A stretch of DNA of 64,000 nucleotides, taken from positions 1-64,000 of the forward strand of contig NZ_CABJDK010000007.1 of NCBI RefSeq assembly GCF_902364355.1. Direction: 5' to 3'. Made by a program: the position numbers and the translations under genes. The notes beneath the pieces are model-generated. The model was not told the origin of the DNA and searched no databases. It was given only the letters and a program-made list of their open reading frames with translations. Source of the stretch: Collinsella aerofaciens. Its GTDB lineage: Bacteria > Actinomycetota > Coriobacteriia > Coriobacteriales > Coriobacteriaceae. This document shows, piece after piece, positions 1 through 8,559 of this stretch (the stretch's first letter is position 1; each line of letters begins with the position of its first letter).

Positions 1-471
1 CGCTTCGAGCCGCGCGCCGAGGAGCTCGCCAAGAAGTACGCCCTGGCCCCCTACACCATGTTCATCGGCTCCGGCGCCCTGTGGGGCGAGACGATCCTGT
101 TCTCGATGTGCATCCTGGAGGAGATGCAGTGGAAGCGCACCCGCTACATCACCTCGGCCGACTTCTTCCACGGCACCCTCGAGCTCGTGGAGCCCGGCGT
201 CCCGGTCTTCCTGTTCATGGGCGAGGACGAGAACCGCAGGCTCGACGAGCGCGTCCGCGCCTTCCTGACCCGCGGCGTGACCGGCGACACCGACATCAAC
301 GTCATCGACACCGCCGAGTTCGCGATCCCCGGCCTTGACGACGAGTTCCGCGTCATCGTGTCTCCGTGGATCCTTTCCTCGCTGATCACCGATCGCCTTG
401 CCGCTTACTACGAGACGGTCACCAAGCACAACCTCAACTATCGCCGCTACTATCACCAGTTCGACTACTAA
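1..471 (+). CDS. SIS-domain Amadori-product deglycase, FrlB/GfrE-like (5' truncated)
   Basis: Only the last 156 residues are inside the window; the frame is open from base 1 and the start lies upstream. The product resembles the cytosolic FrlB/GfrE/GfrF deglycases, SIS-fold enzymes that split phosphorylated Amadori adducts such as fructoselysine 6-phosphate into glucose 6-phosphate and the free amine. The clearest signal is the block HGTLELVEPGVP followed by GEDENRR, which matches HGPLEIVEPGVP and GNDESRH as I recall them in E. coli FrlB, plus a C-terminal RRYYHQFDY like FrlB's RRYYGGLVEY. It lies ahead of a mannose-type PTS and a FrlC-like epimerase, with a terminator hairpin before EIIA. 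The exact substrate cannot be read from sequence. A generic SIS sugar isomerase is the alternative. Confidence 0.8.
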   Translation, partial: RFEPRAEELAKKYALAPYTMFIGSGALWGETILFSMCILEEMQWKRTRYITSADFFHGTLELVEPGVPVFLFMGEDENRRLDERVRAFLTRGVTGDTDINVIDTAEFAIPGLDDEFRVIVSPWILSSLITDRLAAYYETVTKHNLNYRRYYHQFDY

Positions 472-506
472 TCGGTGATACATAAGCTACTGATCAAGAA
501 GCACCC

Positions 507-535
507 TGCCCGGGCGCATGCGTCCGGGCATTTTT
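507..535 (+). terminator. Hairpin terminator between deglycase and PTS EIIA
   Basis: TGCCCGGGCG (507-516) pairs with CGTCCGGGCA (521-530) with one G-U pair around a four-base loop, followed by TTTTTA. It lies 36 bases after the deglycase stop. It may end part of the transcription and so set a lower level for the PTS genes. Confidence 0.75.
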
Positions 536-565
536 ATGCCGAAATTCGCAAGAAAGGGGAATCGA

Positions 566-982
566 ATGAGACAGTTTATCGTGGCGTCCCATGCTCATTT
601 CGCGTCTGGAATCGTCGAGAGCATCGGCCTGCTCTCCGGCGAGCGCGAAAACGTCCATGCGCTGTCTATGTATGTCGACGGAAACGAGGACCTGGTCAAG
701 GAGGCTGCAGCGATTCTGGACGGCTTTGCCGCGGACGATGAGGTCGTAGTTTGCACCGACCTCTTTGGCGGCAGCGTCAACAACGAGTTCACCAAGATCG
801 TCCAGACGCGCCCCAACACGCACCTGGTGACCAATATGAACCTGCCACTCCTTATTCAGCTGCTGTTCGTGCCCGACTCCACCCCGATCGATGAGGCCAT
901 TCGCCAGATCGTCGAGGCGGACGACACCAAGGTCAAGTACGTCAACGACCTGCTGGGGCAGGCCGAACTCGATGAGTTTTAA
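566..982 (+). CDS. PTS mannose-family EIIA
   Basis: This is a 138-residue cytosolic phosphotransfer protein of the mannose/fructose/sorbose PTS family. It takes a phosphate from HPr and passes it to EIIB. The N-terminus reads RQFIVASHAHFASG, so His9 aligns with the phosphorylated His10 of EIIA-Man (IVIGTHGWAAEQ). TDLFGGSVNNE is the usual second motif (DLFGGSP). I chose the ATG at 566 because AAAGGGGA stands at 553-560; an in-frame ATG at 518 would fall inside the terminator stem. It heads a four-gene EIIA-B-C-D run with short gaps, in the order seen in gfr-type Amadori PTS operons. Confidence 0.9.
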   Translation: MRQFIVASHAHFASGIVESIGLLSGERENVHALSMYVDGNEDLVKEAAAILDGFAADDEVVVCTDLFGGSVNNEFTKIVQTRPNTHLVTNMNLPLLIQLLFVPDSTPIDEAIRQIVEADDTKVKYVNDLLGQAELDEF

Positions 983-998
983 TCGTTAGGAGCACATC

Positions 999-1469
999 AT
1001 GATTCAGATGATTCGTGTAGATTATCGACTGCTGCACGGCCAGGTTGCCGTTAGTTGGACCTCGGCTCTGGGTGCCGACTGCATCCTGTTGGTGAGCGAC
1101 ACGGTCCTCAATGACAAGCTTCGTCTGCAGGCCCTGTCCCTTGCAAAGCCGGAGGGCTGCAAGGTCGTCGTCAAAAACACCGAGGATGCCGTCAAGGCGC
1201 TCCAGAGCGGTGTGACCGATAAGTACAAGCTCTTCGTGGTTTGCGAGACGATCCAGCAGGCCGGTGCCGTCGCCAAGGCGATGGGCGTCAAGAAGATCAA
1301 CCTCGGCAACGTTGCCTTTAGCGAGAATGCCCGCCAGGTCTCGACGAGCGTGTTCCTTACGCCCGAGAACGAGGCCTACGTGAAGGAGCTGCTCGGCGAG
1401 GGCTACGAGCTGTTCATTCAGATGATTCCGGCAGATGCGAAGACTGACGCCGCGAAGGTCATCGGTTAG
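999..1469 (+). CDS. PTS mannose-family EIIB
   Basis: This 156-residue protein is the EIIB of the mannose/fructose/sorbose PTS. It receives phosphate from EIIA on a histidine and transfers it to the sugar entering through EIIC/EIID. The start MIQMIRVDYRLLHGQVA carries the family signature RLLHGQV, with His13 as the phosphorylated residue (EIIB-Man: RLIHGQV). Length is normal for a separate EIIB. It starts 16 bases after EIIA stops, with TTAGGAG just upstream, and is followed 8 bases later by EIIC, so the genes are cotranscribed. Substrate choice in this family lies mainly in EIIC and EIID, so EIIB alone does not reveal the sugar. Confidence 0.92.
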   Translation: MIQMIRVDYRLLHGQVAVSWTSALGADCILLVSDTVLNDKLRLQALSLAKPEGCKVVVKNTEDAVKALQSGVTDKYKLFVVCETIQQAGAVAKAMGVKKINLGNVAFSENARQVSTSVFLTPENEAYVKELLGEGYELFIQMIPADAKTDAAKVIG

Positions 1470-1477
1470 GGGCCATC

Positions 1478-2269
1478 ATGGTTATCAAGACAATCCTGAT
1501 TTTCCTTATTGCCCTTTTGGGTTATTCCGAGTGGCTGACGGGCACGAGCTACCTCCAGCGCCCGATTGTGCTCGGACCTCTGGTTGGCCTTGTCATGGGC
1601 GACATGGTGACCGGCACGATCATGGGCGCCACGATGGAGCTTGCCATGGTCGGCGCCATCTCGGTCGGTGCGTATAACCCGCCCGATACGATTTCCGGAA
1701 CCATCCTGGGCGTATCGCTTGCCATGCAGGCCGGTGCGGACGCTTCGGCGGCCCTGACCCTGGGCATTCCCATCGCAACGATCGTCCTGGCGCTCGATAC
1801 CGCCCTGGGCCAGCCGGTGATGCTGCTGCTGGTGCACCGTATCGACAAAAACGTCGAGGACGGAGACACCAAGGCCATCACGCGCAACATGCTTATCGCG
1901 GGTTATGCGCAGAGCTGGTGCGGCCTGCTGATTATTCCCCTGGCATTCTTCTTTGGCGCCGATGCCGTCGCCAGCCTGCTCAACATCATCCCCGATTTCG
2001 TTCAGACCGGCATGGATGTCGCCGCCGCCTTCTTGCCCGCACTCGGCTTTGCGATGCTGGCGCAGATGATTATGAACAAAACGGTGGCTCCGTTCTTCTT
2101 CGCTGGCTTCTTCCTCGTCGCCTACTTTGGCATTAGCACGACGGGCGTGGCGATCTTTGCCGCGATCATCGTCGTCGCGATGACGGTTTTGGGCGAGAAG
2201 AAAAAGGCGGAGCAGCCCGCAGTGGCAACCGAGGATCCTGCGATTGGGAGTGGGTTCGATGAGTTTTAA
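1478..2269 (+). CDS. PTS mannose-family EIIC permease
   Basis: This 263-residue integral membrane protein matches the EIIC of mannose-type PTS systems. With EIID it forms the channel that brings the sugar in as it is phosphorylated. Several hydrophobic segments are visible, starting with IKTILIFLIALLGYSEWL and ending with VAIFAAIIVVAMTVLG. The segment GPLVGLVMGDMVTGTIMGATMELAMVGAISVGAYNPPD carries the conserved family run of Gly, Glu and Pro residues. The charged tail GEKKKAEQPAVATEDPAIG is cytosolic. Its last 11 bases overlap the EIID start, so the two subunits are probably translationally coupled. Confidence 0.92.
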   Translation: MVIKTILIFLIALLGYSEWLTGTSYLQRPIVLGPLVGLVMGDMVTGTIMGATMELAMVGAISVGAYNPPDTISGTILGVSLAMQAGADASAALTLGIPIATIVLALDTALGQPVMLLLVHRIDKNVEDGDTKAITRNMLIAGYAQSWCGLLIIPLAFFFGADAVASLLNIIPDFVQTGMDVAAAFLPALGFAMLAQMIMNKTVAPFFFAGFFLVAYFGISTTGVAIFAAIIVVAMTVLGEKKKAEQPAVATEDPAIGSGFDEF

Positions 2270-3095
2270 GTTTGAGTCTTCTTATGACGGGCTGATTTCC
2301 CGCGCAGACCTTAAGAAGCTGTTCTGGCGCTCGATTCCCTATGAGCATTCCTGGAACTACGAGCGTATGGGCCATATCGGCTTTATGTGGGCCCTTATGC
2401 CGATCCTTCGCAAGCTGTATCCGCAGGATGCAGACTTTAAGGCCGCACTCAAGCGCCATATGGAGCTCTATAACGTCACGCCGTACATCTCGACGCTCCC
2501 CATGTCCATTGCTGCCGCAATGGAAGAGGTCAACGCTACTGACGATAGCTTTGACACGAGCGCGATCTCTAATGTCAAGCTTGCTTTGATGGGACCGCTG
2601 TCCGGCGTGGGCGATGCCTTCTACTGGGGCACGCTGCGAATTTTGGCAACGGGTGTCGGCACGTCGCTGGCGCTGCAGGGCTCTATTCTTGGCCCGATTT
2701 TGTTCCTGCTCGTGTTCAACGTCCCTCACTACATCATCCGTTACCTGCTGACGTTTGTGGGATATCGCTTTGGCTCGGACATGATCAGCAAGGTCCAGGA
2801 ATCGGGCATTATGGACACGATCGTCAAGATGGCCTCTATCATGGGCGCCATGGTGATCGGTGCTATGACCATGGAGATGGTCACCGTGGACATTCCGCTC
2901 ATGGTCGGCGCGGGCGATGGCGCTCAGACGCTCGCCGAGCTGCTCAACGGAATCTTCCCGGGCTTTGTCACGATGGGGCTGTTTGGAACCGTCTATCTCA
3001 TGCTCAAGAAGAAGATGAATCCGCTGCTCATCATGCTCGTGATCCTACTCGTGAGTATCGCCGGCGCGTTCTTTGGAGTGCTTGGTGTCCAGTAG
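2259..3095 (+). CDS. PTS mannose-family EIID
   Basis: This 278-residue protein is the EIID partner of EIIC in the mannose/fructose/sorbose PTS. It has the typical start LISRADLKKLFWRSIPYEHSWNYERM, then GFMWALMPILRKLYP, and the central block ALMGPLSGVGDAFYWGTLRIL, which is characteristic of EIID. C-terminal membrane segments include MLVILLVSIAGAFFGVLG. An upstream in-frame ATG at 2244 exists, but ATG 2259 has GGGAG at 2246-2250 and gives the family N-terminus. It overlaps EIIC by 11 bases. A GC hairpin follows it before the epimerase gene. Confidence 0.92.
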   Translation: MSFKFESSYDGLISRADLKKLFWRSIPYEHSWNYERMGHIGFMWALMPILRKLYPQDADFKAALKRHMELYNVTPYISTLPMSIAAAMEEVNATDDSFDTSAISNVKLALMGPLSGVGDAFYWGTLRILATGVGTSLALQGSILGPILFLLVFNVPHYIIRYLLTFVGYRFGSDMISKVQESGIMDTIVKMASIMGAMVIGAMTMEMVTVDIPLMVGAGDGAQTLAELLNGIFPGFVTMGLFGTVYLMLKKKMNPLLIMLVILLVSIAGAFFGVLGVQ

Positions 3096-3126
3096 GGTAT
3101 CCGTCATAATTAAAACAATGTAAGAG

Positions 3127-3161
3127 GGGGCGTCGCGCACACTGTGCTGCGGCGCCCCTTT
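3127..3161 (+). terminator. Hairpin after PTS EIID (weak terminator or attenuator)
   Basis: GGGGCGTCGC (3127-3136) pairs with GCGGCGCCCC (3149-3158) around a 12-base loop, with only TTT after it. The short T run and the closeness of the next ribosome site suggest partial rather than full termination. Confidence 0.5.
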
Positions 3162-3178
3162 GCTGAAAGGTGGACAAG

Positions 3179-4015
3179 ATGGAGTATCCGCAGCTTGCCG
3201 TCATGAATATCAGCCATCGCTATTTTGACCTTGAGGAATTCTTTTCATCGGCAGCGGCCTCGGGCTACACGTGTTGTGAGCTTTGGACCGGGGCGATGCA
3301 TCTGTATGTCGATTGCCATGGATACGATTCGCTCGAGCAGGTGCGGGAGCTGTCGCAGCGGTACGGAGTTCGGATTGTGGGACTTTGTCCCGAACAGAAC
3401 AACCCCAAGCCGTGGAATATCGCGGCGCGTGGGAATGAGGCGCGTGCCCGCACGCTCGCGTACTTTAAGAACGTTGTGGATATCGCGGCGGAACTTGGAG
3501 CCGAGCAGGTCATGGTCTCGAGCGGCTGGGCATTTTTGAACGAGCCGATCGAGGACGCGTGGGGTCGCAGCGCCTCGATGCTGCGTGCGATTGCCGAGCA
3601 TGCGGGAGAACGCGGCGTGCGACTGGTGCTCGAAGCCCTACAGCCGGTTGAGTCGATGATCGTGAACTCGGCGGCCGATACGAAGCGCATGATCGAGGCA
3701 GTTGATCATCCGGCACTTAAGGCGTGTCTGGATATGGGCGCCATGGCGGTGGCGGGGGATACCATCGACGATTACTTCGATCTGCCTGGCGATGATGTCG
3801 CCCACGTGCATTTTGTCGATGTTGCGGCAGATGGCACGACGCATCTTGCCTGGGGTGACGGCGACCGCGATATGCGCGCTGACCTGGATAGGCTGGTGGC
3901 GCGCGGCTATCGCGGAGTTGTTTCGGCCGAGACCTATGACGGGCGCTATTTTGCCGACCCCGCAGCTGCCGATGCGCAGGTAATGGCAGAGTATCGTCGT
4001 GCGATTGGCGCCTAG
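3179..4015 (+). CDS. Sugar-phosphate isomerase/epimerase, FrlC-like TIM barrel
   Basis: This 278-residue protein is a xylose-isomerase-like TIM barrel (AP endonuclease 2 family). It resembles E. coli FrlC, the fructoselysine 3-epimerase that brings psicoselysine into the fructoselysine pathway. Shared blocks are IVGLCPEQNNPKPWNI (FrlC IIGYTPETNGYPYNM) and LVLEALQPVESMIVNSAAD (FrlC LILEPLTPYESNVVCNAND). Metal-binding positions typical of the fold are visible: Glu in LVLEAL, Asp in ACLDMGAM, His in HVHFVD and Glu in VVSAETYD. ATG 3179 is preferred over the in-frame GTG at 3170 because AAAGGTGG sits at 3166-3172. It is the last gene of the cluster. Another ketose epimerase activity is possible. 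Confidence 0.75.
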   Translation: MEYPQLAVMNISHRYFDLEEFFSSAAASGYTCCELWTGAMHLYVDCHGYDSLEQVRELSQRYGVRIVGLCPEQNNPKPWNIAARGNEARARTLAYFKNVVDIAAELGAEQVMVSSGWAFLNEPIEDAWGRSASMLRAIAEHAGERGVRLVLEALQPVESMIVNSAADTKRMIEAVDHPALKACLDMGAMAVAGDTIDDYFDLPGDDVAHVHFVDVAADGTTHLAWGDGDRDMRADLDRLVARGYRGVVSAETYDGRYFADPAAADAQVMAEYRRAIGA

Positions 4016-4120
4016 GTGGGGTTGGGCTGCGGCAATCTGCCCCATGTTTCCAAATGAATACGGTGTGAGCGGCTGCGACGGATTTCCCCCGCAAACACTC
4101 TAGTATGCTAAAGTACCCAG

Positions 4121-4151
4121 AAGACCGGCGGAGCTATGCCGGTCTTCTGTT
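4121..4151 (+). terminator. Hairpin ahead of the histidine operon
   Basis: AAGACCGGC (4121-4129) and GCCGGTCTT (4138-4146) form a perfect 9-bp stem, followed by CTGTTCTAT. It lies 39 bases before hisZG. It may end the PTS-epimerase transcript or act as an attenuator. I see no T-box or His-codon leader peptide in this 170-base gap. Confidence 0.5.
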
Positions 4152-4184
4152 CTATACGAAGCACAGCATGAGGAGGCTCACCAG

Positions 4185-5900
4185 ATGACGGCCACACCGT
4201 GGGGATTCCGGGACATATTGCCCGAGGAGGCTCAGGCGCGCGAGGAGATTGCGCTGACGGTGAAGGGCTGCTTCAGGGAGCATCATTACCTGCCGGTCGA
4301 GACGCCGCTGCTCGAGGACAAGGGTTCGCTCGAGGAGGGCGGCCGCATTGCGGACACGCCGTTTAAACTCTTTGACGATGATGGCCGCCTGCTGGTGGTC
4401 CGTCCCGACAACACGCTGCCGATCGTGCGTCTGGTTTCGACCCGCATGCGCGCGGCCGACTTGCCCTTGCGCCTTCGCTACGAGGCGCCGGTGGTTCGTG
4501 AGTGCCAGCGCAACGCCGGCGGCTCGCGCCAGTTTACACAGCTGGGCTTTGAGCTTATTGGTGCGGGCGATACTGCGGGCGATGTCGAGATTGTCTCGCT
4601 CGTGGCCGAGGCGGTGCGCAAACTGGCGCTGCCCGATGCGCGCATTATCGCAGGTAGCGTGCGTCCGTTTAAGGAACTGCTCGCGGTATGCGAGGATCGT
4701 GAGCTGGCCGCCGAGGCCCTGCGCTGCGTGCACGCCAACGACTTTGTGGGCCTCGATGCCCGCGTGGCGGCAAGCGCCGAGTCCGAGGCCGTCAAGGCCG
4801 CCATTAGCGAGCTGCCGCGTCTGCACGGCGGCGCCGAGGTACTCGACAGCGTGGATGCGCTTCTGGCTGCGGCGGGCATTGTCGCGCCGCTCACGCGTGA
4901 GCTGCGTGCCCTGGTCGAGGGCCTGGCTCCCGAGGACGCCCAGGTGCTGTCGTTCGACTTCTCTATCATGAACTCTTTTGATTACTACACGGGCTTGGTC
5001 TTTAAGGCCTATGCCGGTGACCTGCCTGATCCGGTGGGTTCGGGCGGACGCTATGACTCCATCTTTACCGGCGCATTTGGCGACGGTATCGAGGTGCCGG
5101 CGGCGGGCTTCGCCTTTTCGCTCGAGCGTCTAGAGGCCGCGCGCACCTCGGCCGAGGATGCCGCTTCCGACGGCGATCATGCCGTGGGCCGTGGCGCCGA
5201 GGGCCCGCTGCGCATCGCCGTACCCAAGGGCTCGCTCAAGGCCGACACGCTCGACGTGCTCGAGGCCGCGGGCCTGGACGTCTCTGAACTGCGTGACCCC
5301 GGCCGTCACCTCATCGTGCGCGGTCGCGACGCGCGTGCCGGCGAGGGCACGGTCGGAGATATCGAGTTTGTCATTGTGCGCCCCAGCGACGCGCCCGCCT
5401 TTGTGGGCTGCGGCGGCGCCGACTGCGGCATCTGCGGCTGGGACTCGCTCATCGAGGCCGACCTCAACCTGCTGCAGCTGGTCGATCTGGGCTACGGCCT
5501 GTGCACGTTTATCGAGGCGGAGCCCGCGTGGCGCGCCGGTCAGGCCGAGCGCAACTATGCCCGCCGCGGGTCGCTTCGCGTAGCCACCAAGTACCCGCGC
5601 ATCGCGAGCGTCTGGTATGCCGAGCGCGGCGTGAACGCCGATATCGTTTCGCTGCACGGCAACATCGAGCTGGGCCCCATCGTCGGCATGACCGATCGCA
5701 TTGTGGATATTACCGCGACGGGCGCCACGCTGCGCGACAACGACTTGGTCATCACCGGCCGCATTATGGACTGCACGGCCCGCTTCTTTGTCAATCCGGG
5801 TGCCGCGCGCCTGGATCCGCGCGTGCGCAACTTGGCCGATCGCCTGGCTGCTGCCGTGAAGGACAAGCATTTTGAGCCCGTTGCGGGCTCGGCACAATAG
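4185..5900 (+). CDS. hisZG: HisZ-HisG fusion, ATP phosphoribosyltransferase
   Basis: This 571-residue protein joins the two parts of the short-form ATP phosphoribosyltransferase, the first enzyme of histidine synthesis (ATP + PRPP to phosphoribosyl-ATP). Residues 1 to about 315 are HisZ, the histidyl-tRNA-synthetase-like regulatory subunit (TPWGFRDILPEEA, FSIMNSFDYYTGLVFKAYA, GSGGRYDSIF). A charged linker of about 25 residues follows. From about residue 340 comes short HisG (LRIAVPKGSLKADTLDVLE, then the PRPP-loop region DRIVDITATGATLRDNDL). In most bacteria with the short form these are separate chains forming an octamer. The HisG part carries an unusual cysteine cluster, GCGGADCGICG. The gene opens the his operon, with AGGAGGC upstream of its ATG. 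Confidence 0.93.
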   Translation: MTATPWGFRDILPEEAQAREEIALTVKGCFREHHYLPVETPLLEDKGSLEEGGRIADTPFKLFDDDGRLLVVRPDNTLPIVRLVSTRMRAADLPLRLRYEAPVVRECQRNAGGSRQFTQLGFELIGAGDTAGDVEIVSLVAEAVRKLALPDARIIAGSVRPFKELLAVCEDRELAAEALRCVHANDFVGLDARVAASAESEAVKAAISELPRLHGGAEVLDSVDALLAAAGIVAPLTRELRALVEGLAPEDAQVLSFDFSIMNSFDYYTGLVFKAYAGDLPDPVGSGGRYDSIFTGAFGDGIEVPAAGFAFSLERLEAARTSAEDAASDGDHAVGRGAEGPLRIAVPKGSLKADTLDVLEAAGLDVSELRDPGRHLIVRGRDARAGEGTVGDIEFVIVRPSDAPAFVGCGGADCGICGWDSLIEADLNLLQLVDLGYGLCTFIEAEPAWRAGQAERNYARRGSLRVATKYPRIASVWYAERGVNADIVSLHGNIELGPIVGMTDRIVDITATGATLRDNDLVITGRIMDCTARFFVNPGAARLDPRVRNLADRLAAAVKDKHFEPVAGSAQ

Positions 5901-6005
5901 CGCGAGCACGCACGGGCGCCCCAACGTACGGGCTGCGGGTCGACTGGCGCCGCCGCCCGGCATCTCGTTTTCCAAACGCAACCTCGACCGATAGGGGATA
6001 CCGAT

Positions 6006-7442
6006 ATGAAGACCATCAAGCTTGCTCCCGGTGAGCGCCTCGTTACCAACCAGCTCAACCGCAAGGGCGTGCTGCCGCAAAACATCGTCGACGCCGCCCG
6101 CGATATCGTGACCAACGTGCGCGCCAACGGCGATGCCGCGGTGCGCGATTACTGTCAGCGTTTTGACGGCGTTGAGCTGCAGAGCTTCCGTCTGCCGCAA
6201 GAGCAGATCGATGCTGCGCTCGAAGGCCTCGACCCGGCCTTTGTCGCCGCGCTCGAGAAGGCTGCGCGCCAGATCCGCGAGTTTCACCAGCGCGAGGTCG
6301 AGCAGAGCTGGTTTACCACGCGCCCGGACGGCACGATGCTCGGCGTTAAGGTGACCCCGCTTGCCGCTGCCGGCATCTACGTGCCGGGTGGCCGCGCGCA
6401 GTATCCTTCCACCGTGCTCATGAACGCCATCCCCGCCAAGGTGGCTGGCGTTAAGCGCGTGGTCATGGTGACCCCGCCGCAAAAAGATGGCCTGATTAGC
6501 CCGTATACGCTCGCGGCAGCCAGGCTTGGCGGCGTGGACGAGATCTATATGGTGGGCGGCGCCCAGGCCGTGGCCGCGCTGGCGTACGGCACCGAGACCA
6601 TTCCGCGCGTCGACAAGATCGCCGGCCCGGGCAACGCTTTTGTCGCCGCGGCCAAGCAGATTGTCTCGGGCGACGTGGGTATCGACATGGTCGCCGGTCC
6701 CTCCGAGGTCTGCGTGCTGGCCGACGCCACGGCCAAGCCTATGGTGGTCGCGGCCGACCTGATGGCCCAGGCCGAGCATGATCCGCTGGCGGCCTGCTAT
6801 CTGGTGACCTGCGACGAGCAGTTTGCGCGTGAGGTTGAGGCAGGTATCGACATCCTGGTGGCACAGTCCCCGCGTGCCGAGATTACGCGTGCCTCGCTCG
6901 ATAACGAGGGCACCATCGTGGTGGCCGCCGACATGGCCGCTGCCGTCGAGGCGGTGAACACCGTGGCGCCCGAGCACCTGGAGCTGCATTGCAAAGATGC
7001 GATGGGCCTGCTCGGTGGTATCCGCAACGCCGGCGCCATCTTTGTGGGCGCTTGGAGCTCCGAGCCGCTCGGCGATTATGTTGCCGGCCCCAACCACACG
7101 CTGCCGACCGGTGGCACGGCCATGTTCTCCAACCCGCTTTCGGTCGAAGAGTTCGTTAAGCGCTCGAGCGTCATTTGCTATACGCCCGAGGGCCTGCTCT
7201 CCGACGCTCCCGCCACACAGCGTCTGGCCGAGGCCGAGGGCCTGTGGGCGCACGCGCTCTCTGCCGCCCTGCGCCGCCGCATGCTGAAGCAGGGCGAGGA
7301 TGCCGTGAGCGCCGAGTCGCTGGCGGCGGCCGACCTGACTAAGGTTGCCTGGCCGGGCGACGCCGTGACGACGGTTGCCGAGGGTGTGGACCTGGCGGCT
7401 ACAAGCGCGGATGGCGCCGGCGCGACTGGCAAGGAGGCCTGA
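6006..7442 (+). CDS. hisD: Histidinol dehydrogenase
   Basis: HisD performs the last two oxidations of histidine synthesis, histidinol to histidinal to histidine, with NAD+ and Zn2+. The 478-residue product shows family blocks throughout: [45 protein letters not shown], the zinc-site [24 protein letters not shown], and [22 protein letters not shown] with active-site His and Asp. It is somewhat longer than the usual 430 residues because of a low-complexity tail ([22 protein letters not shown]). The start ATG has GATAGGGGAT upstream. It follows hisZG by 105 bases, and its stop is one base from the hisC start. Confidence 0.96.
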   Translation: MKTIKLAPGERLVTNQLNRKGVLPQNIVDAARDIVTNVRANGDAAVRDYCQRFDGVELQSFRLPQEQIDAALEGLDPAFVAALEKAARQIREFHQREVEQSWFTTRPDGTMLGVKVTPLAAAGIYVPGGRAQYPSTVLMNAIPAKVAGVKRVVMVTPPQKDGLISPYTLAAARLGGVDEIYMVGGAQAVAALAYGTETIPRVDKIAGPGNAFVAAAKQIVSGDVGIDMVAGPSEVCVLADATAKPMVVAADLMAQAEHDPLAACYLVTCDEQFAREVEAGIDILVAQSPRAEITRASLDNEGTIVVAADMAAAVEAVNTVAPEHLELHCKDAMGLLGGIRNAGAIFVGAWSSEPLGDYVAGPNHTLPTGGTAMFSNPLSVEEFVKRSSVICYTPEGLLSDAPATQRLAEAEGLWAHALSAALRRRMLKQGEDAVSAESLAAADLTKVAWPGDAVTTVAEGVDLAATSADGAGATGKEA

Positions 7443-7443
7443 T

Positions 7444-8559
7444 ATGGCCGAGCTCACGCCCCGTATGAAGGAGCTCGTCCAGCCCTACTTGGCCGGCATT
7501 GAGCCCTACGATCCCAACTTTACGCCCACGCGCATCAACCTTTCGGCCAACGAGAACACCTATCCCGTGCCGGCCGGCGTGCGCGAGGCGATCGATACGG
7601 CCCTGGCTGCCACGCCGCTCAACCGCTATCCCGATCCCATGTCGAATGACCTGCGCGACGAGCTTGCTGCTTGGCATGGCGTGACGCGCGAGCACATCTG
7701 CGTGGGAAACGGCGGCGACGAGCTGCTCTATAACTATCTGCTGGCGTTTGGCGGCGCGGGACGGACCCTGCTCAACTGCCCGCCGTGCTTTAGCGAGTAC
7801 GCGTTCTTTGCGTCTCTGTGCCAGACCGAGGTGCGCGACGTGTGGCGCGACCCCGCGACCTTTGAGCTCGACCAGGCAGCCGTGCTCGCGGCAGCGCCGG
7901 CGTGCAACCTGGCAATCGTGACCTCGCCCAACAATCCCACGGGTGACGTGGCTCCGCTCGACTTTGTCGCGGCGCTGTGCGATGCGTGCCCCGGCATGGT
8001 CATGGTCGACGAGGCCTACGTTGAGTTTGCGGACGAGTCGTTTGGCGCGGCCACCACGGCGCAGGGACTTATCGCCGAGCATCCCAACCTGGTGATTCTG
8101 CACACGCTGTCCAAGGCGTTTGGCGCCGCCGGTACGCGTCTGGGTTACGTGATCGCGGCGCCCGAGGTTATCGAGGTGTTCGCGGCGATTCGCCAGATCT
8201 ACTCGGTCAACGTGCTGAGCCAGGCGGCAGCACTTGCCTGCGTGCGTGCCCGTGATGCCTATGCGCCCGTGGTGGCGCAGGTCGCATCCGAGCGCGAGCG
8301 CGAGCTGGCCGCTCTGCGCGCGATGGCTGCCGAGGGCCTGCCCGTGGTGGCGTGGCCGAGCGCGGCGAACTTTGTGCTCGTACGCACGCCGCATGCCACG
8401 CGCGTGCGCGAGCGTCTGCGCGATGAGTATTCGATTTTGGTGCGCGACTTTAGCTATGCGCCGGGGCTCGCGGACTGTCTGCGCATTACCGTGGGTACGC
8501 CGCGGGAAAACGACGAGGTGCTGGCTGCGTTTGCCGCGCTGGTGAAGGAGGAGATGTAG
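7444..8559 (+). CDS. hisC: Histidinol-phosphate aminotransferase
   Basis: HisC is the PLP-dependent class I/II aminotransferase that makes histidinol phosphate from imidazole acetol phosphate and glutamate. The 371-residue product contains INLSANENTYPVP near the N-terminus, GNGGDELLYNYL for cofactor phosphate binding, SPNNPTGD, VDEAYVEF, and HTLSKAFGAAGTRLGY with the PLP lysine. An in-frame ATG 69 bases upstream lies inside hisD; ATG 7444 is preferred because AAGGAGG ends eight bases before it. Its TAG stop abuts the hisB ATG, so translation is tightly linked within the operon. Confidence 0.95.
   Translation: MAELTPRMKELVQPYLAGIEPYDPNFTPTRINLSANENTYPVPAGVREAIDTALAATPLNRYPDPMSNDLRDELAAWHGVTREHICVGNGGDELLYNYLLAFGGAGRTLLNCPPCFSEYAFFASLCQTEVRDVWRDPATFELDQAAVLAAAPACNLAIVTSPNNPTGDVAPLDFVAALCDACPGMVMVDEAYVEFADESFGAATTAQGLIAEHPNLVILHTLSKAFGAAGTRLGYVIAAPEVIEVFAAIRQIYSVNVLSQAAALACVRARDAYAPVVAQVASERERELAALRAMAAEGLPVVAWPSAANFVLVRTPHATRVRERLRDEYSILVRDFSYAPGLADCLRITVGTPRENDEVLAAFAALVKEEM

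Noticed and set aside
4022..4184. T-box or histidine leader peptide before the his operon
   Set aside because: The gap is only about 170 bases, with one short hairpin. No run of His codons, specifier loop or T-box sequence was seen.
5130..7457. 775-codon open frame on the minus strand across hisZG and hisD
   Set aside because: It is antisense to clearly coding histidine genes and owes its length to high GC at third positions; the translation is rich in Arg, His and Gly without any domain.
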